Shown here piece by piece: positions 48,101-60,269 of a stretch of 64,000 nucleotides of DNA. The DNA comes from Limonium bicolor (lineage: Eukaryota > Streptophyta > Magnoliopsida > Caryophyllales > Plumbaginaceae): NCBI GenBank assembly GCA_023374045.1, contig CM041777.1, positions 483,267,594 to 483,331,593 on the forward strand. Direction: 5' to 3'. The position numbers were made by a program, and so were the translations under genes. The notes beneath the pieces are model-generated. The model had not been told where the DNA came from and made no database searches. It saw nothing but the letters and a program-made list of their open reading frames with translations. Each line of letters begins with the position of its first letter. Positions within the stretch are counted from its first letter, which is position 1.

Positions 48101-50776
48101 TTACCTAACCCAATTTTAGATTTACATTCTGGTCATTGACAAATAATACTATACATGTATTTAAATAGGATTTATATAATTCCTAGAAATTCCAAGGTAA
48201 CCTAACCTCAATTTCATAACCGTAAATTAATACCACCCCATATAATATTCTTTTATTAGTATTATGTATAGGTTTAGTTTAACTTATTAATTCCTTCATA
48301 TTCTGTTTGCTATAAGGTATTTTACTTCTTTTATTTATCGTATATGTATACTAGGATTTATTCAAGACATTCTTTATGTAGTTTAATCGCATTTAATTAT
48401 TTATATTAACTTTTACACATATCTACATCCGAAATATGGTCTATAAAATAAAGTATTTTCCTTAGTTTCAATTAAGTATATTAACTACCATATTATATAA
48501 TTAATATAAATGTAGATTAATTTAGTTCCTTGATTTAACCTAAGTTACTATTTTATTCCTTATATATATATATATATTTACTTCACTTAAAAGTTTATAC
48601 CCAAAAATATTTATTAACATTCTGTATGAAATGTTAGTTTAGTCTTATTATATTTTCCCCAACCTATAAAGTTCATTAATCAACTATACTTTAATTTTTG
48701 GTTACATTAAAAACCATATATTATAAGTTATTCTTATGAAAAACTCATAAACACAATTTTTAAACCCATTTACCATTGCCCAAAAATTCCCAAATTTAAT
48801 ATACAGTAACTATAACATTTTAGACATATTATAAAAATTTTATTTCATAAAAATATCTTTTTAATTTAGCCAAACAATTTCAGAAAACCCGTAACTTGCA
48901 AAAATCATAACTTACGTTTAAAAACTCCAAAACCATATTAATTTACATCAAAATAAAGTAGATTTTATAAGGAAGCTATGGTTAAAATTTCAAGTCAAAA
49001 TACCTTCGGGAAGGCCATTAACTAAATTCAACAAGTTAGAGCTAAATTCTGAAATTTTATAAACTTATAACATTCTTTAATAACACGATCTAATCTCGGC
49101 CGTCCAATCTTTTAAAACGCGATCGGACGGCCCCTGAACGCCCAGTTCTTCAGAGAATTCCAAATCCAATTCGAGTACTAAATCGACAATATCTCACAAT
49201 CTACGAAACCAAATTGAGTGATTCTTGTTTCTATGGTTTCGAAATCAAATTACGGTTCTAATGACACTGATTTCCCCAATTATAATGCAGTATTCAATGG
49301 TTTTCGAATTCGATTTCGAGGTTAGGGTTCATATGGGTTTTCACAACCAAATATGTCAAATTCACTCAACCTAAAGCGTAATTGATGCAATTGAATCATG
49401 GTTTTGACCGATAATGTAACATAGTTTAGCGAGGTTGAAGGAATTTGAAGAAAACTTACCGGAATTGCTCGAATCGAGCAGATTTGTTTTCGGTTTCTGG
49501 AAAAACGCCCCCTTTACAACCCGATTGAGTAGCCTACTTTGCAACGCTATAATTTATAGTACAAAAGGAGTTAGAACTAGTTCTTGGGCTTAATCTAAAG
49601 AAGAAACTTAGCTCTACACAATGATAGCAAGAACTCATCCTAACTCGCAACACACAGAAAGAAATCGTAGCTGGAAGTTGCGAGTTTACCTTGCGTTTTC
49701 TGGAAAGAAAACTATGATTTTATGTTGTGACGAATCCAAAACTTTAGACACCCCGTTCTTCCAAACGTTGGGAATTGGCTTAGGTCATCAACATGAAAGT
49801 TTTAGAGGAATTAGATCTCTTCAAAACGAGCTAAAGAACATGAAATTTGGCTGAGAAACGAAGAAGTTATGGCTAGACGAAGTTACCTGAATTCGAAGGA
49901 AAACTGGAAACTGTAGTTACGGTTTTGCAGGGTGGCCACTTTGGCTCGAATTTCTGGTTGATTTAGGATGAATTAGGGTTAGTGTGAGCTATGGTTGTTT
50001 AGAGGAAGTGTAGGAGAAGACAACAAAGAAGACGACACTCAAAAATTCCATAAGATGAGAAAGTTATGAAGGTCACAAGATAGGGCAAAGACTGGTTTCT
50101 GTTACCGGAATTATAGGAGATAAAACGGCTAAGTGTTGGGGCGCGATTACCGAGGCGCGCGCTAACTCAGCAGAACGTGCCACGTCAGCCTTTTTTTCAA
50201 ATTTTGGCTCTAAACTTCAATCTGGCATAACTTTGGCTAGGATGATCCGTTTTTGACGTTCTTTTTATCGATCTTCATGGTTTTCCATAACCTATTTATT
50301 GGTATAGGTTTCACTGGCTGGTTTGACCATTCTCAAAAGTCAACCCTAGCAAGCTTAATAAGCTTTAAGGTTTCTAGGATTTTATATTGACTTTTATGTT
50401 CCAAATCAATGCTCTCAATATTTCTAAAATCTTTATAATATAATTGGAGTGTCTAGGAATTCTTTCAAGATTTATTGACTTATAAATCTTATTATTAAAT
50501 TCATAATAATATATAATAATAAATATTTTACTGTATTCTTTATGGTTAAATAGGAGAAATCCCCTAAAAATTTTCATAATTCCATATAATATAATATTCA
50601 TAATTCCATACAATACTTTAATATTCATAATTCCTTATACTAATTCAATATTCATAATTCCATATAATAATTTAATATTCATAATTCCATATAATAATCT
50701 AATACTTAATAGTATTATTAAAGATTTAATAAAAGAAATCCCCTAAATTAATTTAAATTAATTTAGCGGTATTTCA
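45198..50776. mobile_element. 5.58 kb solo LTR D
   Basis: Begins TGTAACACCCC and ends GGTATTTCA, the same termini as LTRs A to C, with a perfect 5-bp TSD TATGG. No second LTR, PPT, PBS or coding domain lies inside, so it is a solo LTR left by recombination, unusually long. Contents: tandem hairpin units at 45844-46021, a long AT-rich middle (46600-49000) and, at 49080-50200, a less AT-rich block that may be the promoter and transcribed part. ORFs inside (49621-49854, 50374-50628) are unrecognised. Confidence 0.93.
45844..46021. repeat. Four-unit tandem hairpin array in LTR D
   Basis: Four units of about 43-48 bases, each with two dyads: GTCC...GGAC and GGGATATACA.CCC. Unit 4 replaces GTCC/GGAC by GCCC/GGGC, and unit 2 replaces GGGG/CCCC by AAGGG/CCCTT, so pairing is preserved. 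Confidence 0.88.
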
Positions 50777-51105
50777 TATGGTCTCCTTGTCTAAGACCAC
50801 ATTTTTTATCAAACCACTGGCGAGGGGCGCCATAAATAATAACAGATCCTTTGGGAGAGGTGATACAGTTCATAACGGTATTCTCCAGCAATAAAAAAAC
50901 CTTATATCTTTAAGAGTTTGGTTCAGAATGCTCCATTCCAATCTGTCTTAGGCTTTGTTTACGTCTACCTTGCATGAGAATAGACCTTTCTTTGCTTTTT
51001 ATATGGCTATAAGGTGGTGGCTCACCAGCAAGAATCACATTATCTATGATCAATCTGTTCTTAACAAACCCATATTGGTTATGGGATATGATGGTGGGTA
51101 GAACC
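50777..51105 (-). pseudogene. LINE 2, 5' piece: RT N-terminal part
   Basis: Continues the same LINE beyond LTR D. The minus strand reads IISHNQYGFVKNRLIIDNVILAGE and then the run up to RQGD at the junction. LINE homology ends near 51105, so the element is 5'-truncated, as usual for LINEs. No TSD found. Confidence 0.85.
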
Positions 51106-52550
51106 TATGTTGGAGTATGAAGGTGTTACTGAGATAGTCCTACAATCGAACAAGTCAATCAACAAGAGAAGTGTCCGTCCCCGCTGAAAGATCGAGTGAG
51201 TCCTTCAATCAAACGAGTCTCTGTCTTTACTAATAGGTCGAGTAAGTCCATCCGTGTGGGTTCATCCATCAGTTGAGAAATTTAAGGAGCAACGTTCACT
51301 AAATCACAACAGTTATCAACCATCAGCCTTGGACCAAAATTCATGCAAATGTGAGTAAAATTCAAGTCTTGACTTTCTGATAGTTTGAGAGAGTCCGTCA
51401 ATCAGTTGTGAAAGTTTAGGAGCAATGTTTACTCCCTTTGGCCGTAAATATTGGCTTCAGTAAGCTCAGTCAAGTGTGAAACGTATTAAATCCGAAAATA
51501 TAGCAATATAGACATTGAGGTCCTAAAATTTCGGAACTGACAGAGTCAGCCAGGTACAAGACGGACGGTTTGGATGCATCATACAGCCAACCCAAGTCCC
51601 AAAAGCGAGACAACTCCTGAGTTGGTCAGAAGTTGCCAAGAAAAATGAGGTCATGGTGATGTGGCTGCGAGGGAGAGCAGGAATTCCTTGTAGCTGTTGG
51701 TAGTATAGCTGATCAAGGCCAACCCGGCTCGATCCACAAAAAAGCCTAAAACAATCATCTAAAAAAAATCGTGCGGGTTTGGACAAAAAGATAGACTAGA
51801 ATAAGAAACCGGTTAGGCCACGGTAAAAATTTTAGGCCCATGGGTAGGCCCGAGATGGGCCTAATTATTATTAATATATATATTTTTGAAAAAACATATA
51901 AACATATTTATTGTTTTTATTTTACATAATATATTTAATATTTAATGAAATTATATATAATAATATTTAAATTATACATATTATTTATTTAACTTATATA
52001 TACTATGTTAAATTTCTAAAAGATTAATAATTATATTTAAAAAATCAAAAAATTTGGTCGGGCGGGCCAAGTAGCGGCACTGGCAAGAAAAATCCCAGCC
52101 TAGCCTCGTCCAAAATTTTAAAACCGGGCTTGAACATAATATATTGGCCCGATGGGCCTAAAATTTGTGATCAGCCCAGCTCGAACCTGATTCACCTGCC
52201 CATTGGATCAGCTCTAATTGGTAGGCTCATTTTCCTGCATGGTTTCCACGTCTTGGCGTTAATCAGTCTTTCCCTTTTTTTGGTTTTTTGCTATGTTGTT
52301 AGATCTCATCTTGTGTGTAACAATCTAAACTTGGAACTAATCTTTTGTATCTAAGCAGATGAAACTCTTTCTAGTATGGGCAGTTTTTGTGCATCTAATG
52401 GTGTACAATAATGCTTGGGAGGGATCTGTCTATCGTTGGTGATGATTCTCTAATAACTCTTTGTATACGAAAAAAATAAAATAAGAATATTATTAAATCA
52501 ATTTGTTCTTTTTATAATAGCATATTTAATTAAAGTTAATAATATAAATT
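51106..52550. other. Intergenic region with minor repeats
   Basis: No gene recognised. A short block (TCAGTTGAGAAATTTAAGGAGCAA at about 51270-51295) recurs diverged near 51403-51428. 51800-52170 contains GGGCCTAA- and GGGCGGGCC-like text around an AT-rich core, possibly a decayed MITE. The minus-strand ORF 51523-51786 is not recognisable. Confidence 0.5.
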
Positions 52551-53095
52551 AGGGAAAATTACATCCTCCACTCATGACATTTGGTGAAATTACACACCCC
52601 ACCCACGTGGTTTCAAAAATTACTTTCCCCACCCATGTGGTTTCCCCTTTTTTACATCCGACAACTTTTCTATTTTTTGTTCAACTTAATAGATGCTTAA
52701 ATGGTGTCTAAAATTGTTGAAACTTTACACGACGATGCTAAAGTGCTATATTTTGGTCTAACATGAAATCCAAAGTTTTTAAAACTCATATGTGATCCGT
52801 GGGACCTAAAAAAATATGTGACATGTGAACGTGTGTTCATTGGGTCCCACATGCCACATGTGAGCTTAAAAATCTTTGAATTTGGCATTGGACTAAAATA
52901 TAACACTTTCACATCATACATGTATAGTTTCATCACATTTGGACAACATTTAAGCATCTACTAAGTTAAATGAAAATTAGAAAAGTTGTCGGATGTTAAA
53001 AAAGGAAACCACATGGGTGGAGAAAGTAATTTTTGAAACCACATGGGTGGAGTGTGTATTCACCAAACGTCATGGGTGAGGATATAATTTTCCCT
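52551..53095. mobile_element. 545-bp long-TIR MITE-like element
   Basis: Starts AGGGAAAATTA and ends TAATTTTCCCT. The whole element is an imperfect palindrome: the CCACCCACGTGGTTTC and CATCCGACAACTTTTCT blocks on the left pair with GAAACCACATGGGTGG and AGAAAAGTTGTCGGATG on the right. Non-coding. TIRs of about 250 bases suggest a Mutator-like MITE; TSD unclear. Confidence 0.88.
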
Positions 53096-53276
53096 ATTAT
53101 TTAAATAAACAATTTCTAAGTATATATTACTATATACAGAGTAAATGGGTTGCACTAAATACATTTAAGCTAAACCTAAAGCTAATAATGTAGTTGAACA
53201 CCACAAATAACCTTGTTGGCTGATATTTCCATTTTTTTCGAGTTTACATCAAAGTTTATTGGATCAGTTTATTATA

Positions 53277-53461
53277 TACTCCCTTCGTTCAACAATATCT
53301 GTCATTTTAGAAACTTACACAATTATTAAGAAAAGTAGAAAAATGACGTATGTACCCATACTTTTTACTTTTCCATGTAGATAATAATTATTTGTAGGAA
53401 AAATGGAAAAAAATGTATCAAAAAACTAGAATGACATATATTATTAAACAAGAATCACTTC
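53277..53461. mobile_element. Degenerate Stowaway-like remnant
   Basis: Left end CTCCCTTCGTTCAACAATAT is of Stowaway type; the right end (TATTATTAAACAAGAATCAC) is only a poor mirror of it. Probably an old copy. Confidence 0.5.
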
Positions 53462-53672
53462 CTAAAAGAACAGATAATAATTAACAATAGGGTATATATA
53501 TCAACTGTCATATTAATTTTTTACTTTTTATATTATCTACTATTCTATCTACTTTTCTAATTTCACAACTCACATGGAATTTCAAATCTTCAAAAGAATA
53601 GGGCCCATTTTTTGGAATACAAGTTGATATTGTTATATTGGATTAACAAACTACCCACCCTGAATCCTAGGT

Positions 53673-53945
53673 TCGTTTGGGGACAGCTGCTGGGGGCTGC
53701 TGCTGGGTCCTGCTGCTGGAAATTGAGAAGCTGTCTGCTGATGGTTTTACAGAAGCTGACAGCTGCTGGTTTAGTGTTTGGTGGATTGTGTTTTAAAAAG
53801 TAGAGAGAAAATTGAGAAGCTGTCAGCTGATGATTTTGTAAAAGCTGTTAGCTGCTGGTTTTGGATGTTTGGTGGAAACCTGCTGATTTTAAAAATTGAG
53901 AAGTTGTCAGCTACTGGAAGCTTGAGAAGCTGTGTCCCCAAACGA
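53673..53945. mobile_element. hAT-like MITE upstream of the VQ gene
   Basis: Ends TCGTTTGGGGACA and TGTCCCCAAACGA are inverted repeats. The inside is GCTGCTGG-rich with repeated AATTGAGAAGCTGTC blocks (three times, 53720-53930). 273 bases. No clear TSD seen. It lies about 590 bases upstream of the HAIKU1-like start codon. The long ORF 53778-54218 crossing it is not a gene. Confidence 0.8.
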
Positions 53946-54535
53946 CACCAATATCCCTCTATTTTATCACTTGAAAAACTAGCAAGACTGCAAAATCTTC
54001 CTAGTTATGGCTTGCTTGCGCCTATGTGGGGAAGCGTAACAGGTTTTTGGAACTCCATCGTCCTCTGGTGCAGCGAATACATCATCTCTGGGACTGGATA
54101 TCTCTCAGTCTCTCTCTCTCTCTCTAAATTAATGCCCTGCCCAGAAAATTATAGCCCAATAATGGTTCTCTATCCTTATCTGTGTTCCTCTTTAGGCTCT
54201 TTATCTCTCTACCTCTAACATGTCACAAAGATAAAAAAAAAGGGATAAAAACCCTCTCTTCCCAAAAACGGTCCCATTCGCACCCTAGACAATAATATCA
54301 TCCGAGTCCGTCCTTTGACTGAGCTAGCGACCATTAGACCAACGCCTCTGTCATCCCCACAAACAGCAGCTCTGCCCGGCCATACCCCGGAACCACCAGA
54401 CACAGATCAACACTCCTTGCAGAAGATTTTACCCACCTCCCCCTTGCCCTGTTTCCCAGAAGAAGAAGATCTGCTGATTTCTTGTGAGAAGTTTTAACCC
54501 AGAGAGAGAGAGAGAGAGAGTGCTTGAGTTTTTAA
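53946..54535 (+). promoter_or_regulatory. Upstream region and 5'UTR of the VQ gene
   Basis: Contains a (CT)n run at 54103-54125 and a (GA)n run at 54502-54520 just before the start codon, both common in plant core promoters and 5'UTRs. From about 54240 the sequence becomes C-rich. No confident TATA box identified. Confidence 0.5.
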
Positions 54536-55642
54536 ATGGCTAAAAGCTGCCATTCCTCAGGAGAATCAACTTCCTCTTCAACTAATTCCGCTTCCGTACC
54601 TCCCACAACTACCACTAACAGTTCTACTGTTAATGGCGGTTCTATCGGCGGCGGGGTTTCCAACAATAACTCCACCCCTGCCAACACGGACCAGTACCTT
54701 CACCACCTAAACAAAATTTCCCACAAAATCTCTAAACCCACTACTTCTTCCTCCTCCGCCTCTCTTATCCGCAGACCCTTTGACCCATCTCCTCCACTAC
54801 CTCGCCATCCACCGCCCTCCTTACAACCAACCCCGCCTTCATCCGCACCCTCTCAGCAATCACTTTCTTCTACCCAGCCTCCGAACCAGAACCAGCCACC
54901 CGTCTACAACATTAGCAAGAGCGACTTCCGCGATGTCGTCCAGAAACTCACCGGCTCACCAGCCCACGAACGAATCTCTTCCCCAGCCAACGCACCGCCT
55001 CAACCACCTCCGATCCGCGCTGCCCCAAAACCATCCAGCTCTCGACTCCAACGAATTCGGCCTCCTCCACTCGGTCAGCTAGCTAATCGCCCTCCTCCAC
55101 TCCTCGGAATCAATCACCCAGGTGGATTCCCCCTCGGTGGAGGTGTCTTCACAGGAAATAACTTAAGACAACCTACCCCACTCTCACCGCTTCCTCCACT
55201 CCCTGGCTGTCACGCTGCTGCAGAGAGCCCGATCTCAGCTTACATGAGGTTTCTTCAGACTTCAGTTATCTCAGGTGGTGTTGATTTACCCGATTTGAGA
55301 CGGATGGGCGGCAGTGGTGGTGGTGGGTTTCTATTCCCACCGATGATTGACCAGCAGCAAAATCTGCCGCCGATGAATCAACAGTCGTCTATGGCACCAC
55401 CTCCACCACCGCCTTTGGTTAATCCACCGGCTTCGGTGTCATCAGCGGCACCACCGACGTCTTCTTCTTTGGCGTTTGTTCAGCCTCCATTCCCGACTTC
55501 ACCACTTTCATTTGGGTGCTTTCCATCACCTAAGTCGCCAAACTTGTTTTCACCGACTGGTACGAGCCAATTAGGGTTTTCTCAATTGCCCATTTCACCG
55601 AATGTCCCAGCTGTTTCAAGCCCTAGATGGAGAGATCTCTGA
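54536..55642 (+). CDS. IKU1-like: VQ-motif protein, HAIKU1-like
   Basis: Uninterrupted 368-residue frame, the only clear host gene here. The VQ motif FRDVVQKLTG is at residues 131-140, matching F-x-x-x-V-Q-x-L-T-G, followed by SPAHERI. An N-terminal block DQYLHHLNKISHKISKP (about 52-68) and the C-terminal SPRWRDL match what I remember of the HAIKU1/VQ14 group rather than other VQ proteins. The rest is proline- and serine-rich and probably disordered. VQ proteins are nuclear partners of WRKY factors; HAIKU1 acts with a WRKY protein in endosperm growth and seed size. Most plant VQ genes have intronless coding regions, as here. The start is the first ATG after the GA run, and the next downstream ATG in frame would lose the conserved N-terminal block. 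Exact orthology needs a tree. Confidence 0.93.
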   Translation: MAKSCHSSGESTSSSTNSASVPPTTTTNSSTVNGGSIGGGVSNNNSTPANTDQYLHHLNKISHKISKPTTSSSSASLIRRPFDPSPPLPRHPPPSLQPTPPSSAPSQQSLSSTQPPNQNQPPVYNISKSDFRDVVQKLTGSPAHERISSPANAPPQPPPIRAAPKPSSSRLQRIRPPPLGQLANRPPPLLGINHPGGFPLGGGVFTGNNLRQPTPLSPLPPLPGCHAAAESPISAYMRFLQTSVISGGVDLPDLRRMGGSGGGGFLFPPMIDQQQNLPPMNQQSSMAPPPPPPLVNPPASVSSAAPPTSSSLAFVQPPFPTSPLSFGCFPSPKSPNLFSPTGTSQLGFSQLPISPNVPAVSSPRWRDL

Positions 55643-57235
55643 TCTTGTGAAAGGTATATTACATGTACAACAGCACTACAGATATTGAATTAAATTCACA
55701 AATCCTCTTGATTTCTAAGGAAGCACCCAAATGAATGGTTTTAGTCTTCATTGCTTGTGATTGTACGGGGTTTCTCATTTCTTGGGTTGAGGATGATAAA
55801 ATCATCAACTGCACCCTTTTTTTTTCATTCAATTCATTAATTGGTTGAATTCCAGAGTCCCTTCGATACCCTTAATTACTGTAATGAAGTAAATTTCCAT
55901 CTATTGCAGTGAGACTGAGAAGATATCAATGCTTGATAAGATATGCAGGAGGAGTTCTATCAGTGCAGAAGAAACAGCAATTAGAAACTGGATTCACCAG
56001 AGGGTTTTTTTTTCCGGACTCTATACAAGATCATGGGTTGTGTGGCTGAGTTATCTTTCTCCATGGCCGAATTTGGAAAGTGTGCATAAAATAGATGGGT
56101 TTGTGAATATTTTTGTCTGGCAAGTGATATGTTTTCAGACCAACAAGCTGGTTGATAAGTATCATATAACAATAGCGTTAAAGGAGTTTTACTGATACAA
56201 ATTGTGTAAATGGCAAGTCCGAAGAAGAAGAGTAGCTTGCTTAGAACTGAAAGAGAATTTTATTGATTTTTAGGTTGTCTTGTTACTCTTACTTACCCTT
56301 TTTAGTGTTCTAGTGTAGGCTATAGAAAAGGTTGAACTAATGATGGTTGGAACTATATTTATTGCTGTTTTTGGACTATATGTTTGGTTGGATCCATTGG
56401 TTTTAATGTGTTCTTTTGCTTCCTGAAACGAATATGTGTCGGTCACACTACTTGCATATCCTTCAAGAATCAGTGCAACCTTTGTGTTTCATTTTTGACA
56501 AGGTCTCTTGGAAATATGATCGATTTTTTTTGGGAGGGCTGAATATGATCACTTTCATTTTGTTCAAGAATGACACCACGTTTGCCATCATCAATGGTGG
56601 ATTTCATAATTTCATCTACTCTATTCTAACCACTGGATCTAACAGCTAACCATAAACGGACCCATTTATATGATAGAAATTTGTTGCACTGTTGAGTTTC
56701 AGTTCCTAAGCTTGTGTTGGAACAATTTATTGCTTTCTGTGACCTCCGTAAGAGCTTATTAGATAAAGAAGATTATGACGACCATATGAGAAGGACGTCT
56801 ATAAATATAATTATCGCCAAGTTGTTGCGTCTGGGTTTTCAGATAACGGCTGGAGAGGGACGACTATTTGTTGGGGACTTGGGCGAGGGTGATGAACATA
56901 TCTGTTTGGCAGCACGTCATGATTGTCGTTATTCTAGGGAAAAGAATGGCTAAACAAAAAGAACAATTCTCTAGTTTTGACCGTTGAATTGGAGTTATGC
57001 TGTGCGTCTCCCAAAAGTCCTATTTTGTTAGGCATCGCAACAGAGTTGCGCACTAGAAAACGATTTGCGTTATTTTTGAGTTCGCTTTTGAGAATGAGTG
57101 CTCAAAAGTTATGCATACTGTCAAAGCTGCTACGGTTGATTTGAGATCATTTCGTTTTTCTGGCCAATGCAGAAGACGGACCCAGCATTGGCAAAAATAT
57201 ATACCCCTATGTGATAGATTGGATATCATTGTTGG
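55643..57235 (+). other. 3' region of the VQ gene, then intergenic
   Basis: A possible 3'UTR intron spans 55654-55919 (AAAG then GTATAT; CTATTGCAG at the end). Beyond that nothing certain. The plus frames 55929-56195, 56416-56649 and 56714-56953 look like no protein family I know, and their codon use does not argue for coding. Confidence 0.4.
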
Positions 57236-58060
57236 AGGGAAAACTATACAGTTAACAAATGTCTTTAAAATGAATACGTTAATTCTTTGATTTTACAACC
57301 TAGTTTATTGATATTGCAATTCATCAATCTAAAGTCAAATAATTGGTTTAAGTGTTTAGATTAATGATACTAGAATACAGTTTATAAACCTGACATTCTG
57401 ATAACAAGATTTAGGTTTGTCACTAGAGTCGTGTAGTAGAACATGATTATAAGATTGTGAGAACAAAAAATATATCAACATCTTATGAAAAAATTATACA
57501 GCTAACAAATCTCATTTAAATGGATATGTTAATTCATTGATTTTAATGACCTAGTTTATTATACATTTTTTTATAATTACAACATAGTATATTGATATTG
57601 CAATTCACCAATTTAAAGACAATTTATTGGTTTAAGTGTTTAGATTATTGATACTAAAACACAGTTTATAAATTTGAGTCTGACATTCTGATAACAAGAT
57701 TTAGGTCTGTCACTAGAGTCCTGCAATAGAAGATGATTGTAAGGTTGCTAGAACAAAATGTACCAACACCTTATGAGAAAATTATACAACTAACAAATCA
57801 CATTTAAATGGATATGCTAATTCAGTGATTTTTACAATCTAGATTATTATACTTTTGCAATAATTACAACCTAGTTTTTTTATATTGCAATTGACCCATT
57901 TATAGACAATTTATTGGTTTGATTGATTAGATTATTGATACTAAAACACAGTTTATAAATCTGACATTCTAAGAACAAGATTTAGGTCAGTCACTAGAGT
58001 CGTGTAACAAAAGATCATTATAAATTGTAAGAATAAAAAATATACCAACACCTTATGAGA
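57236..58060. repeat. Three-unit tandem repeat, 245-295 bp units
   Basis: Units begin near 57238, 57485 and 57778. Each has AATTATACA.CTAACAAAT, then TTTAAGTGTTTAGATTA, CAGTTTATAAA and CTGACATTCT.ATAACAAGATTTAGG. Units 2 and 3 carry an extra ATAATTACAAC.TAG stretch. AT-rich, non-coding. Confidence 0.88.
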
Positions 58061-58577
58061 GATAACAGTTTAACTATTATGAGATGTTTGTTTAAAGTTT
58101 GAATGTGAAATAGCGTTTTTTAAGATACATTGACCATTAGATGTAAAAATGTGACTAACACCATGATTTAAGGAATAATAATAATAATAATACTAAAACT
58201 AATATGTATGCCACAATTTATTTAAATAAAGTTGTTAACTATTTGAATGACTTCGTAATGCTGCAACCAGATATGATTTTGAATGTGTAAGTTATTCAAA
58301 TAGTTAACAACTTCAATTTTTATAGCAAACATTAAATGGAAAAAAATTAAGAACAACAATAGCAAATGGTAAATACTAAAATAGCGCTCTGATGAATCAC
58401 AAAGTGAGGGATAGAGACAACTAAAATAGAAGTACAATATTCTCCGAAGAAGAAAACTAAGAAGAGAAAGAGTTATTTCCTCAAAAGGTTTCCATAACAA
58501 TTACAAACAAAAATATCTACAATTATATAAAAAAATAAGAGAAAAAAAACAACTAAAGTCCAAATAATAATACCATA
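58061..58577. other. Intergenic region with short hairpin
   Basis: Contains an inverted repeat: AAGTTGTTAACTATTTGAAT (from 58229) is mirrored by ATTCAAATAGTTAACAACTT (to 58313), with a loop of about 40 bases. Also a short TAA microsatellite near 58176-58190. No gene. Confidence 0.7.
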
Positions 58578-59530
58578 ATATCCATTTTAGGTAAGTCACT
58601 TGAGTGAGAATGAGCTTGGTGGAGGCCTCAACAACAGAATCCAACCCACCATTCTAAGCATCACCCACATTTGTCCAACCCTCTTGAACCTTAAGAAATA
58701 CTTTATTAACTAAGACATAAACATAGGGCGAGATGAAAAATATCAAAGAAGACAATACCGAAAGACAAAGGGAAATGATGGATGAATAATTTAAACCATA
58801 GTAAGCTTCACCAAATAAATCCAATTGAGGTAAACTACTTGAGTAAGGATGAGCTTGTTGGAGGCCTCAACAAGCAACCCATAACCTAAGCATCACCAAC
58901 ATTGGTTCAAACTTTGAACCATAAGAAAGATAATATCAACTAAGACATGCACTCAGAGGAAAATGAAAACTATAAATGTAGACAACACTGGCAAATCTAT
59001 GCAAACATAAGGATGAAAACGTTAAACCTTAGCAAGGTTTTATCAAATAAATTCACTTGATATAAACCACTTGGGTGAGGATGAGTTTGTTAGAGGCCTT
59101 AACATGAGAGTCTGACCCAACATCATAAGCATCATCAACATTGATCTAGCCCTCTTGACCCATAAGAAAGACATCATTACTAAGACATAAAATCATGGAT
59201 GGATGGAAACTATCAAAGAAGACATCACCAAAAACCAAGGAAAAAAAGAAGGATGAAAAGTTTAAAATGTAGCAAGCTTTATTAAATAAAATCCATTTTA
59301 TGTAAACCACTTGAGTGAGGAAGAGCTTGTTGAGGGCCTCAACAAGCGAATTCAACCCACCATTCTAAGCATTAGGAACATTAATCCAACCCTCTTAATC
59401 CATAAGAAAGATACCATCGACTGACATATAAACTTAGGAGAGATGGACACTATCGATGAAGACAACACTGAAAAACCTAGGCAAAAGGAAGGATGAAAAC
59501 TCTAAATCCAACAAGCTTTTATCAAATAAA
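58578..59530. repeat. Four-unit tandem repeat of about 240 bp
   Basis: Units begin near 58578, 58819, 59050 and 59289. Each contains CACTTGAGTGAG or similar, GAGGCCTCAACA, CATTCTAAGCATCA or similar, AAGAAAGA and AACTATCAA or similar, ending AATAAAT. Divergence between units is substantial, so the array is old. The minus ORF 59146-59355 falls in it by chance. Confidence 0.9.
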
Positions 59531-59987
59531 TAATAACAAAAAAAAATTACCACAGGTGTTCGACAAAATGCATATGAGAATCTACACAATTAAGCTGCAT
59601 GGAGTTTGGTGATCATTCTTTCTAATCTACTTTATTGTTATGGTCAATGTTGTAGTCAAATGGATGAAGTGCTTGTTAATTTAATCTATTCTATGAATAC
59701 TTTTTTAAGTGTTATGATTGTTTGGCATGCTCATTTCTAAAGCTCATGGGTTGAAATGGGGAATTGAGACGATGAAGGTGGGATCACAACTCTACCTCAT
59801 CCTTTTCCTTCCTTTTGGTATTATCAAGACCCGTGTGTTATTGTGGTTTTCTTGGTTTTGGTTTGATATTTTTTGTGTTAGATAAGAAATTTTATGCTGG
59901 TTACTTCGTACATGAATCTCTTTTTGATTGTTCAATCATGTTTCTAGTTATTTTGGGTGAAGTTTGACGAATTACTATTATAGTCAT
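59531..59987. other. Intergenic, nothing recognised
   Basis: I see no gene, repeat or RNA signal. The last 12 bases (59976-59987) are the left TSD copy of the following MITE. Confidence 0.6.
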
Positions 59988-60269
59988 GGGCGGCTCTGAG
60001 CCCGTGCAGTCAGGGCGACGGAACAGGGCCCCTAATTTTGGGGGCCCAATTTTTATTTGTTCCTTTTAAATTTTTGTCATTAAAAAATTATATAAGGGTA
60101 TAAAATTATTTTAAATGAAAGATATTTAATTTTATATTTGAGATATTCAAACATTGTAAATATAAATGCATAATTTAATTAAAATTTTTTATATTTATAT
60201 AATTTAATTTTAAAAAAGGTCTCATTTTAGATTTTAGCACGGGGCCCCGAAAATCACCGAGACGGCCCT
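59988..60269. mobile_element. hAT-like MITE with target-site duplication
   Basis: Starts GGGCGGCTCTGAG and ends CACCGAGACGGCCC, imperfect inverted repeats, with an inner pair GGGCCCC...GGGGCCC around an AT-rich core. Flanked by TATTATAGTCAT (59976-59987) and TATTATAGTGAT (60270-60281), one mismatch. The ends recall common plant hAT-type elements; the true TSD length (8 to 12) is uncertain. Confidence 0.8.

Noticed and set aside
51800..52170. GGGCC-rich edges around an AT core as a MITE
   Set aside because: No pair of ends or TSD could be fixed; left as intergenic.
53778..54218. 146-residue ORF upstream of the VQ gene
   Set aside because: Begins in a MITE and runs through a CT repeat; no family features.
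54780..55082. 100-residue ORF inside the VQ gene
   Set aside because: Out-of-frame overlap; the VQ frame has the conserved motif.
56714..56953. 79-residue ORF as a small gene downstream of the VQ gene
   Set aside because: No motif, no promoter or neighbouring exon, and length expected by chance.
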